Made by a program: the position numbers and the translations under genes. Shown here piece after piece: positions 6,597 through 12,189 of a stretch of DNA of 12,189 nucleotides. Location: assembly GCA_002309585.1 (NCBI GenBank), contig DBXN01000024.1:6384-18572 (forward strand), in the 5' to 3' direction. Within the stretch, counting starts at the first letter, position 1, and each line of letters begins with the position of its first letter. The notes under the pieces are model-generated. The model was not told where the DNA came from and did not search any database. It saw nothing but the letters and a program-made list of their open reading frames with translations. Origin of the DNA: Verrucomicrobia bacterium UBA1211 (GTDB taxonomy: Bacteria; Verrucomicrobiota; Kiritimatiellia; RFP12; UBA1067).

Positions 6597-9401
6597 TTAC
6601 CGGAGCCGTTTCTCCAACGCCTGAAGCCCCTTGACCCGTTCCGCGAACTCCGCCTCGCCGCCGGTTCCGGCCAGCGAGAAGACATACATGGGTTGGTTGG
6701 GCGTATAGGATTCGCCCGGCTGGAGGGTAAAGGGCTTTTCAGGACCGAGTTGCGCATCGGGATAGTTCCGTTCCGCGTCTTTCCAGAAGAGAATCCGGAT
6801 GACGGAGCGGGCGAAGGTGGCGGTCCCGAAATAGCGGCCATCGGCCTGGTCCAGCCAGACGGCGGAAGCGGGTCCCTTCCAGAGGTTGGGAACGGCACCG
6901 GATTTCGGCAGATCGCTGAAGGGCGAGTAGTAGCGGAAGAAGAACGAGCGGACCGCGAGCGGCGCCTTGCCGGAGTTGTCCAGGCGGATCAGCTCGCAAA
7001 GAAAGAGCGGCTGATCCGGCAGCACGGTGATCCGGTGGGTCATCGTGAAGCCGACCGCCGGGTTCTCGGCGGTGATGTCGAGAACCGCGCATCCCGCCTC
7101 CTCCCGTCCGTCAACCCGCATAACCCGCGTCGTATCGCTCCAGCCCCGGTCGGTCTGGAGCATCGCGTTATAGGCGCCCACCGGTTTGCCGTTCACCGTT
7201 ACCGACCCGATCATATTACGGTCCCCCACCTTCCCCTCCAGCTGAAGGCCCGCCCCGTTCGAGACGCGGAAGGTGTCGCCGTCACGCGCATAACGGACAC
7301 TTCCCGCGCCCGGATCCCGGCGCAGGGCGGCCACGCAATCCGCCGCGCGCAGGGTGTCGGTCACGGACGGTGCCGGTTTCTCGGCGGGAACCGGCTCCCG
7401 GCGCCACTTACCCGCCTCGCGCTGGAGCCGGGTGAACATCGCCGTGATTTCGGGATAGGGGGTTCCGCCGAGACTCAACAGCCCGTAGTTGGAATCCTCG
7501 GGGAAGGCCTCGCTGATGCCCAGCGGCGGCTGATCGACCCACATGAAGTAGTCGTACCCCAGCAGGAACGGCAGGCTCAGCATCGTCCGGGCGAAGAGTT
7601 CCGTCGCTTGGGTCCGCTCGGCCTGGGTATAGAACCGCTGTCCGGCCCCGTGCGTACACGGCAGCCCCGAATCGAGCGCGGGGAAGGACCATTCGGTCAC
7701 GAGCATCGGCCGCTTGACCGTTCCGAAGAAGGTCGTGAAATGATCGGCGATCCGCTCGGCGGAGAGGCCGCTCCCCGTCAGCACCACATTCCGGTCAAGG
7801 TCAGCCCAGGGATAGCAGTTGAAGGTCACGATATCGCAATACTTCCCGGCGACTTCCCAGACCTCCTGATGCGCGCCGCCCGTCCCGGCGAACCGCGCGC
7901 CGAGAACGAGGTGGTTCGGATCGGCCCGCCGGATCGCCTGGGTCGCGATGCCGAAATACCGTTCCGCCGCGAGCCGGAGGAACGCGCGTTTGCAGGCCCG
8001 CTGCTCCTCCGTGGCGGAGGGCAGCGCGGTCAGGACCGGTAACCCGTCCCATCCTTTCAGATCGGTGGACCAAGTCCGGTTAAACGCCGCCAGATCACCC
8101 CCGGCCCGTTCCTTCAAGAGTTCGCAGGCGGCCTTCTTCGCGGTATGGGTTGCCGCGAGACGGAACGCCGCATCGAAAAGCCCCGTATCGTGGGCACCAC
8201 GCCCCCACCACGCCAGCTCGTTGTCAATGAAATACCCGAAAAGCCACGGATCATTCGCATGGGGCGCGCAGAGGCGGTCCGCATAAAAAACACAATACCG
8301 ATCGAAGTCGGGATGGAAGACATTCGGGAAAGCGGAACAGGGCCGATGCTCGTTCGGGCAAATCCAGAAGGCATTATCCGTCTCCGACTGGCACAACCGG
8401 TCCCCAAAACTCAGGAAGACCGTATGGGCCATCCCGCGATGCTTCAACGCCGCGTCGCATCCCGCTCCGAGAAGATTGAACCCCCAGCCGGTCAGCCGTT
8501 CCAGCGTCTCTCTCTCCCATGCCGCCTTATCGGGATACCGGTCCTTGATCGCCTCGTAATGGAGATACCGCCAGCCGAGTTTCTCGCAGCCATGCCCTCG
8601 CATCGTCACATGGTCGATGCCCAGCATGACCATGCCGCGCCCCAACGGATCGATCGTCCACCAGCGTCCGTCGGATTTTTGGACCACATGGAAGAAGCCC
8701 GTCGCCCGGTCACGGATATCCGCCACATACGAATCGCAGGTATAGGGCGGGAAAACCGGCTGCTCGACCGGGACGGGCTGCGCACAAACCGCGTCCGGCC
8801 GGGTGAAATCCGCCCGCATCCCACCGGTCAGGTGGAGTAGCGGGCGCCCGTGATCGACCGCCACCGCCGAAAATTGGAACGCGCGGCGGAACAGCCGGTT
8901 CCCGGCCGCGTCCAAGATCTCGCCCCAAGTCCCGTTCTCCTCCAACCCGATCCGAAGGGTGTAGCTCTCCCCATACCGCCAGGAACCGGCGACCTGATTC
9001 TCCGTCTGGCGCAACGCCAACTGGGAGAGCCACGTTCCGTCCTTCATCTCGACCAGTTCACAGTAGCGGCCCGTTTTCGCCTCCGGCGGGGCCTGCACCA
9101 GAGCCACATGCCAGAAGTTAGCCTCATCCGTCCCGAATCCGATTCCGGCCGTGGCGAATCCCTTTCCGGAGGAGGCCTCCGGTTTCACCGTCGCCGAAAA
9201 GAGGATCCGCCGACAGGGCTTCTCATCTTTAAAGAACGCGACCCCGTGCGATCCGGAGGCTTTCGCCCCGATCGTCTCCCCCTCGATCCGCCACTGCATC
9301 GGATCGGCATCCCAGCATCCGGACCGGATCGGCAACGCCCCCGCGAAACACCTCTCCGCAACCATCAAAATGACAACGAACCCGCAACCATACCGATTCA
9401 T
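6597..9401 (-). CDS. Exported agarase-like glycoside hydrolase (TIM barrel with flanking beta domains)
   Basis: The 934-residue product starts at ATG 9399-9401, after AAGGAG with 8-base spacing. The in-frame ATG at 9446 lies upstream of the predicted promoter and is rejected. Residues 1-21 form a signal peptide. A beta-rich N-terminal domain spans about 25-205. A TIM barrel spans about 244-630, opening with SDGRWWTIDPLGRGMVMLGID, as in beta-agarase-like enzymes. The probable acid/base is Glu395 in LFGYFIDNELAWWG. The probable nucleophile is Glu570 in PMLVTEWSFPALDSGLP, followed by a conserved-looking TQAERTQA. Residues about 680-934 form another beta-rich domain. The clan GH-A layout is seen, but the exact GH family (GH50- or GH86-like, or unclassified) cannot be fixed by eye, and the substrate is unknown. 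It converges on the glycosyltransferase gene with only 9 bases between stops and no visible terminator. Confidence 0.82.
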   Translation of the reverse strand: MNRYGCGFVVILMVAERCFAGALPIRSGCWDADPMQWRIEGETIGAKASGSHGVAFFKDEKPCRRILFSATVKPEASSGKGFATAGIGFGTDEANFWHVALVQAPPEAKTGRYCELVEMKDGTWLSQLALRQTENQVAGSWRYGESYTLRIGLEENGTWGEILDAAGNRLFRRAFQFSAVAVDHGRPLLHLTGGMRADFTRPDAVCAQPVPVEQPVFPPYTCDSYVADIRDRATGFFHVVQKSDGRWWTIDPLGRGMVMLGIDHVTMRGHGCEKLGWRYLHYEAIKDRYPDKAAWERETLERLTGWGFNLLGAGCDAALKHRGMAHTVFLSFGDRLCQSETDNAFWICPNEHRPCSAFPNVFHPDFDRYCVFYADRLCAPHANDPWLFGYFIDNELAWWGRGAHDTGLFDAAFRLAATHTAKKAACELLKERAGGDLAAFNRTWSTDLKGWDGLPVLTALPSATEEQRACKRAFLRLAAERYFGIATQAIRRADPNHLVLGARFAGTGGAHQEVWEVAGKYCDIVTFNCYPWADLDRNVVLTGSGLSAERIADHFTTFFGTVKRPMLVTEWSFPALDSGLPCTHGAGQRFYTQAERTQATELFARTMLSLPFLLGYDYFMWVDQPPLGISEAFPEDSNYGLLSLGGTPYPEITAMFTRLQREAGKWRREPVPAEKPAPSVTDTLRAADCVAALRRDPGAGSVRYARDGDTFRVSNGAGLQLEGKVGDRNMIGSVTVNGKPVGAYNAMLQTDRGWSDTTRVMRVDGREEAGCAVLDITAENPAVGFTMTHRITVLPDQPLFLCELIRLDNSGKAPLAVRSFFFRYYSPFSDLPKSGAVPNLWKGPASAVWLDQADGRYFGTATFARSVIRILFWKDAERNYPDAQLGPEKPFTLQPGESYTPNQPMYVFSLAGTGGEAEFAERVKGLQALEKRLR

Positions 9402-9423
9402 ACGCCTCTCTCCTTTGTCGCAT

Positions 9424-9453
9424 ACCATACCACATCCCGACCCCATTCCGCAA
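9424..9453 (-). promoter_or_regulatory. Predicted sigma70-type promoter for the glycoside hydrolase gene
   Basis: On the minus strand there is a -35 TTGCGG (9448-9453), an 18-base spacer and a -10 TATGGT (9424-9429). The leader would be only about 16 bases, just enough for the AAGGAG site. Both boxes are imperfect. Confidence 0.4.
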
Positions 9454-9470
9454 CGGGAGAACGGGTGATT

Positions 9471-9574
9471 ATGGCATTGTGGAAATAGGACAATGTGGCA
9501 TTATGGCATTATGAAAATGTGGCAGAGTGAAATTCCATAATGGCTTAATGTCATAATTCCAGAATTTCAGAATG
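9471..9574. repeat. AT-rich octad array, 13 units, inverting midway
   Basis: Exactly thirteen 8-base units run from 9471 to 9574. The first eight resemble RTGGCATT (ATGGCATT twice, GTGGCATT, GTGGAAAT). The last five resemble the reverse complement (CCATAATG, GCTTAATG, TCATAATT, CCAGAATT, TCAGAATG). The switch lies near 9534. CATTATGGCATTATG (9499-9513) and CATAATGGCTTAATG (9536-9550) could pair at 13 of 15 positions around a 22-base loop. The array starts 70 bases upstream of the glycoside hydrolase start codon. It is markedly AT-richer than the genes. Confidence 0.85.
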
Positions 9575-9578
9575 AAAA

Positions 9579-9683
9579 CGGGGAACGGGAAGTGACGAGT
9601 GTCGGATGTCGTCCGCATGTCGCGTGTCAAAAAACGAAAAACTCAACCCTCAACGCTCAATGGTCAGTGTTCAATGCTCAATG
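9579..9683. repeat. Composite heptad array, 15 units in unbroken 7-base phase
   Basis: Fifteen consecutive 7-base units run from 9579 to 9683. They comprise a CGGGGAA/CGGGAAG pair, a TGACGAG/TGTCGGA/TGTCGTC trio, a CGCATGT/CGCGTGT pair and two A-rich units (CAAAAAA, CGAAAAA). Six NTCARYN units then cover 9642-9683. The first units are reverse complements of the CTTCCC and CTCGTCA words at 5264-5305. Not every neighbouring pair is similar, so part of the phase could be fortuitous. The six CTCAA-type units are unambiguous. Confidence 0.75.
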
Positions 9684-9692
9684 CCTACAGCA

Positions 9693-9716
9693 CCACCCAA
9701 CCACCCAACCATCCAA
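9693..9716. repeat. CCACCCAA octad array, 3 units (inverted GGTTRGGT family)
   Basis: CCACCCAA occurs twice and is followed by CCATCCAA. Read on the minus strand this is the octad family of 3167-3198 and 5163-5201. It ends 110 bases before the etfB start codon, so again the C-rich strand is the coding strand of the gene downstream. Confidence 0.8.
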
Positions 9717-9754
9717 CCCTACCGAACATTCCACTAGCGGGAGCGGGCCGGTTT

Positions 9755-9763
9755 TGTTAAGAT
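9755..9763 (+). promoter_or_regulatory. Possible extended -10 element for etfBA
   Basis: TGT followed by TAAGAT forms an extended -10 pattern, overlapping an alternative GATAAT at 9761-9766. No convincing -35 box is seen at the usual spacing. Transcription would start near 9770, leaving a leader of about 56 bases that carries the hairpin at 9781-9800. Confidence 0.4.
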
Positions 9764-9780
9764 AATGCGGTTTTTTGTGG

Positions 9781-9800
9781 GCTTCAGGTGAGGCTGAAGC
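9781..9800 (+). promoter_or_regulatory. Perfect hairpin / inverted repeat in the etfBA leader
   Basis: GCTTCAG and CTGAAGC form a perfect 7-bp stem with a 6-base loop (GTGAGG). It lies between the predicted -10 and the AAGGAGA ribosome site. It could be a repressor operator or an RNA structure controlling translation. No U-run follows, so it is not a terminator. Confidence 0.55.
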
Positions 9801-9825
9801 CGTGGTAAACATGAAGGAGAACAGA

Positions 9826-10635
9826 ATGTCGAATGGATTCCAAATCGTCGTCTGCGGAAGCCTGGTGCCCGATCCGCTCCAGACGCTTGAGCCGGTGACC
9901 ACTCCGCAGGGACCTGGTCTGAAGAACGAGACCATGTTGCCCTCCGTGCTTGACCCGTGGTCGGCCCACGCCCTGTTTGAGGCCGCCCACCTGGCGAAAC
10001 AGCTTCCCGGCAGCAAGGTGTGGCTGGTGAGCCTCGGGCCGAAGGCCAAACTGCAGCAGCTGATGATGACGGTCGCCCAAAAGGTGCCTTTCGAGCTGGT
10101 GGCGATCGACGGCAGCGCGAGCGGCTTCACCGACGCGCAGCAGGCCGCGGCGGAGCTGGCGGCGGCGATTCAGGCGATCCCCGGGCTGGACAAATCCCGC
10201 CTGCTGGTCTTTGGCGGCTGTTCCTCGGCCTCCCGTGACGCCGGTGTGACGCTGCAGCTGATCGGCGAGAAGCTTGGCATCCGCGATCAATTTGTGGGTG
10301 TGGATGTGCTGGAGGCGAAAGAGGACGGCTCCTTCTCGGTCCAGGAGCGGATCGAGGGTGGCGAGTATCAGGTTTCCACCTGCGCGGGCGCGCCGGCGGT
10401 CCTGGCGTGGGCGACGGGTAACCTGCCCGAGCCCCCGAACAATCCCCAGATCGGCATGGCGAACATGCGGTTGGTGATGCCGGCGCTGATGAAGGCCAAG
10501 AAGGCCACGGTCGGTACCGGCGCGGTCGCCTACGCGGCAACCGAGATTCCGGCGCAGAAGCGCGACACGAAGGTTGTGAAGGATATGCCCGCGGATGAGA
10601 TCGCCCGCGAGCTGGTCGAATGGATCCGCCGCTAA
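9826..10635 (+). CDS. etfB: Electron transfer flavoprotein, beta subunit
   Basis: The 269-residue product is the beta subunit of the FAD/AMP heterodimer that shuttles electrons between acyl-CoA-type dehydrogenases and an acceptor. The start at 9826 has AAGGAGA five bases upstream. Visible family features are an opening strand FQIVVCGSLVPDP, then DPWSAHALFEAAHLAKQ (residues 43-59, the NPFDEIALEEALRL region). KVWLVSLGP (64-72), LLVFGG and SRDAGVTLQLIGEKLGI (136-152, the DGDTGQVGPMLAEELG region) follow, and then EGGEYQVS and PALMKAKKATVG (219-230). The usual MGAD segment reads KVPFELVAID, so it is a divergent member. It lies 21 bases before etfA and is surely co-transcribed. No dehydrogenase or ferredoxin partner is visible, so classical or bifurcating behaviour cannot be decided. 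Confidence 0.9.
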   Translation: MSNGFQIVVCGSLVPDPLQTLEPVTTPQGPGLKNETMLPSVLDPWSAHALFEAAHLAKQLPGSKVWLVSLGPKAKLQQLMMTVAQKVPFELVAIDGSASGFTDAQQAAAELAAAIQAIPGLDKSRLLVFGGCSSASRDAGVTLQLIGEKLGIRDQFVGVDVLEAKEDGSFSVQERIEGGEYQVSTCAGAPAVLAWATGNLPEPPNNPQIGMANMRLVMPALMKAKKATVGTGAVAYAATEIPAQKRDTKVVKDMPADEIARELVEWIRR

Positions 10636-10656
10636 AAGGAGTAAGGAGAGAAGAAA

Positions 10657-11682
10657 ATGGCTCAGATTTTGGCTTTGTTGCACACACAGGCGGACGGAAC
10701 CTTACCGAAAGCCGCGCTGGAGATCGTGACGGCGGCGGTTGAACTCAAAAACCAGCTGGACGGGACGCTGAAGGTCGGCATCATCGGAACCGACGCCGCC
10801 GTGGCGGCGAACACGGTGGCGGGGTGCGGCGCGGCGGCGTTTCTGGCGGTCGCGGACGAGGCGGTCGCGACGCCCCGGTACGCGACGGACGCGGCGGCGG
10901 CGGCGGCGCTGATCCAGGCCTCCGGCGCGGAGATCGTCCTGGCCCCCGGCACCTCGCGCTTCATGCGGTGCATTCCCGGCGCGGCGGCGCGGGCGGGCGC
11001 CCAGGCCGACACCCACATCGTCTCGCTCAAGGCGGACGGCGGGAAGGTCGAGGCGCAGCGCTGGTTCTACCGGCAGCGGATTCTCGGCACCTTCACCCGT
11101 CAGGCCTCACCGTGGGTGCTGGTGGTTGACGGCGGCGTCTACGCGCCCTTCGAGGGCGCGGGTACGGCGGCGGCCGAGACCGTCGCGGTCACCTTCGGCG
11201 CGGAGGATCTGCGGACGACCGTGACGGGCGTGATCCGTCCCTCGGCGGACGCCCAGACGATCCGTCCCGAGGCGCAGCTGCTCTTTGTCGCGGGCGCGGG
11301 TTGGACCAAGAAGCAGAAGGACGGCCAGACCCACGTCGCCGAGGCGGGAACCCTGATCCAGGACTTTTTGGCCGGATCGGGCGCGTCGCTCGGCACCAGC
11401 AAGTCGATCGTCGACCTCCAGAGCGAGGGGCAGGAGGCGCTGACCTTCATCACGCACATGAACCAGGTCGGCCAGACCGGATCGACCCCGCGCCACCCCA
11501 AGGGCCTCTCGACCTGCTGCCACGGCGAGGAGCCGCATGTGGTCGGCTGGCGGTTCATCAACGAGCGCCGCGCGGTCAACCTCGACGCCAACTGCGGATG
11601 GGCGCAGGGCAAGGCGGATGTCCTCTATGTGGCGGACGCCTTCGAGGTGATGGAGAAGGTCAACGCCCTGCTCAAGGCGTAA
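10657..11682 (+). CDS. etfA: Electron transfer flavoprotein, alpha subunit (divergent FAD domain)
   Basis: The 341-residue product partners EtfB and should hold the redox-active FAD in its C-terminal domain. AAGGAG in the 21-base gap precedes the ATG. Residues 1-190 are the Rossmann-like N-terminal domain, with a poly-Ala run at 79-84 encoded by GCG repeats. In the FAD domain, GASLGTSKSIVD (242-253) replaces the usual GASRxxVD, so the FAD-contacting Arg is missing. NQVGQTG (269-275) is intact. The usual GISGAIQHxAGM is replaced by GLSTCCHGEEPHVVG (283-297), and AINKDxxAPIFxxADYGIVGD by FINERRAVNLDANCGWAQGKADVLYVADAF. These replacements look like a distinct ETF subgroup rather than decay, because the frame is intact and surrounding motifs keep their register. 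Flavin affinity or potential may differ. A strong terminator follows 22 bases after the stop. Confidence 0.88.
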   Translation: MAQILALLHTQADGTLPKAALEIVTAAVELKNQLDGTLKVGIIGTDAAVAANTVAGCGAAAFLAVADEAVATPRYATDAAAAAALIQASGAEIVLAPGTSRFMRCIPGAAARAGAQADTHIVSLKADGGKVEAQRWFYRQRILGTFTRQASPWVLVVDGGVYAPFEGAGTAAAETVAVTFGAEDLRTTVTGVIRPSADAQTIRPEAQLLFVAGAGWTKKQKDGQTHVAEAGTLIQDFLAGSGASLGTSKSIVDLQSEGQEALTFITHMNQVGQTGSTPRHPKGLSTCCHGEEPHVVGWRFINERRAVNLDANCGWAQGKADVLYVADAFEVMEKVNALLKA

Positions 11683-11704
11683 AACCCATTCCCGTACCGA
11701 TTCG

Positions 11705-11743
11705 CGATGGCGGCCGATCCCGGCCGCCATCGTTTATTTTTTT
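11705..11743 (+). terminator. Rho-independent terminator of etfBA
   Basis: A perfect 12-bp stem pairs CGATGGCGGCCG (11705-11716) with CGGCCGCCATCG (11721-11732) around a 4-base loop. TTTATTTTTTT follows immediately. Only the plus strand carries the T-run, so it serves etfBA. Confidence 0.95.
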
Positions 11744-11804
11744 CCCACGCCATCTGGCGCAATATAAAGATCCCGCGTTTTCATACAGCCGGAAACGCAT
11801 TCTG

Positions 11805-12189
11805 TCATTTCTCCCTCTCTGGATATTCCTTGCAGGCAAGTTTTTCAATTCGATGTGTTTCATATCCTCTTATCGCGTCTCGGATGGCCGTTCCGTTAGC
11901 ATTGTCATTGAGAATCATAAACACTGGATCGACATCAAAGCGTATGACACGGCAGAACGAATCTTTGCTTGCCGTCACCTGTGGGTCCAACTTACACAAC
12001 TCCCTATGATCTTCCACCGGATAAACGGCTTCCAACACATGGGAGAGTGTTTTACCCCGCCGCAGGAAGAGTAACCACTTATATTTCCCGCCATTAGCCC
12101 GATCCGCATCTGAAGAAACATAGCAGTCGGCATCGCCATCGTTATCGGCATCAAGATGTACGGCATAGACCGTCACTTTGTTTTTTTCA
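11805..12189 (-). CDS. Unrecognised Asp-rich protein, C-terminal fragment (5' end off window)
   Basis: A minus-strand frame enters open at the right edge and ends at TGA 11805-11807, giving 127 complete codons. GTG 12174-12176 is the first possible start inside the window, but codons before it (EKNK) are open with no ribosome site, so the true start is probably outside. The visible product includes HLDADNDGDADCYVSSDADR, a DxDxDG calcium-loop-like stretch. KYKWLLFLRRGKTLSHVLEAVYP follows, and the tail is charged (ACKEYPEREK). I do not recognise the family. The region is visibly lower in GC than the genes to its left, which may mean recent acquisition or a different gene class. The DxDxDG stretch resembles dockerin or EF-hand loops, but no second loop is seen. 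Confidence 0.6.
   Translation of the reverse strand, partial: EKNKVTVYAVHLDADNDGDADCYVSSDADRANGGKYKWLLFLRRGKTLSHVLEAVYPVEDHRELCKLDPQVTASKDSFCRVIRFDVDPVFMILNDNANGTAIRDAIRGYETHRIEKLACKEYPEREK

Noticed and set aside
6693..8042. Plus-strand frame of 449 codons inside the glycoside hydrolase gene
   Set aside because: It has shadow composition without motifs, and the minus-strand frame carries clear catalytic motifs.
3167..9716. CRISPR array
   Set aside because: The repeats are 7-8 bases, contiguous and degenerate. There are no spacers of uniform length, no 25-40 base direct repeats and no cas genes.
9402..9825. Insertion sequence or transposon remnant
   Set aside because: No transposase fragment, terminal inverted repeats or target duplication was seen. 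Tandem 7- and 8-base units account for most of the sequence.
9784..10683. Minus-strand frame of 299 codons antisense to etfB
   Set aside because: It is Arg/His/Leu-rich with no family features, and it overlaps the etfB leader and start.
10891..10908. GCG triplet run in etfA as a frameshift or phase-variation site
   Set aside because: The frame is intact, and a triplet repeat changes only the Ala count rather than the frame. It encodes an ordinary Ala-rich stretch.

Overview
The window looks like chromosomal DNA from a GC-rich bacterium. The genes are roughly 60-65% GC and use good Shine-Dalgarno sites. Its secreted carbohydrate-active and nucleoside-hydrolase-like proteins, its AsmA-like envelope protein and its repeat-filled intergenic gaps suggest a member of the PVC superphylum (Verrucomicrobiota, Kiritimatiellota or Lentisphaerota type). 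That placement is inference; the window holds no rRNA or other phylogenetic marker.

Layout. Positions 1-3065 hold three minus-strand genes, in transcription order: an SDR D-mannonate oxidoreductase (fructuronate reductase type), 6-phosphogluconate dehydrogenase 36 bases behind it, and, after 144 bases, the N-terminal part of a membrane-anchored AsmA/DUF748-like protein that runs off the left edge. Positions 3357-4988 (minus) encode an exported protein with an N-terminal jelly-roll-like region and a nucleoside-hydrolase-like domain. Positions 5409-6587 (plus) encode a GT4-type glycosyltransferase. It converges, with a 9-base gap, on 6597-9401 (minus), a 934-residue exported agarase-like glycoside hydrolase. 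Positions 9826-11682 (plus) encode a divergent electron-transfer flavoprotein pair, etfB-etfA, closed by a textbook terminator at 11705-11743. At the right edge a lower-GC, Asp-rich partial gene enters on the minus strand.

How the genes fit together. The two exported proteins would act outside the cytoplasm on polysaccharide or nucleoside-like substrates. The SDR and 6PGDH would act on sugar acids in the cytoplasm. The glycosyltransferase would build glycans. EtfBA would carry electrons for an acyl-CoA or similar dehydrogenase that is not in the window. These links are inference from family and position.

The most unusual content is intergenic. Every gap longer than about 290 bases is filled with mosaics of degenerate 7-base and 8-base tandem units. 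Several unit families recur (GGTTRGGT octads; RYTGANN, GACNTCN, CACTCGT-like and NTTCCCC heptads). They keep strict 7-base phase for more than 100 bases while the unit changes, and they recur in a similar order, in either orientation, in three separate gaps. The GT/AC octad block sits about 100 bases upstream of three start codons, just outside the predicted promoters. I know of no named element that fits this exactly.
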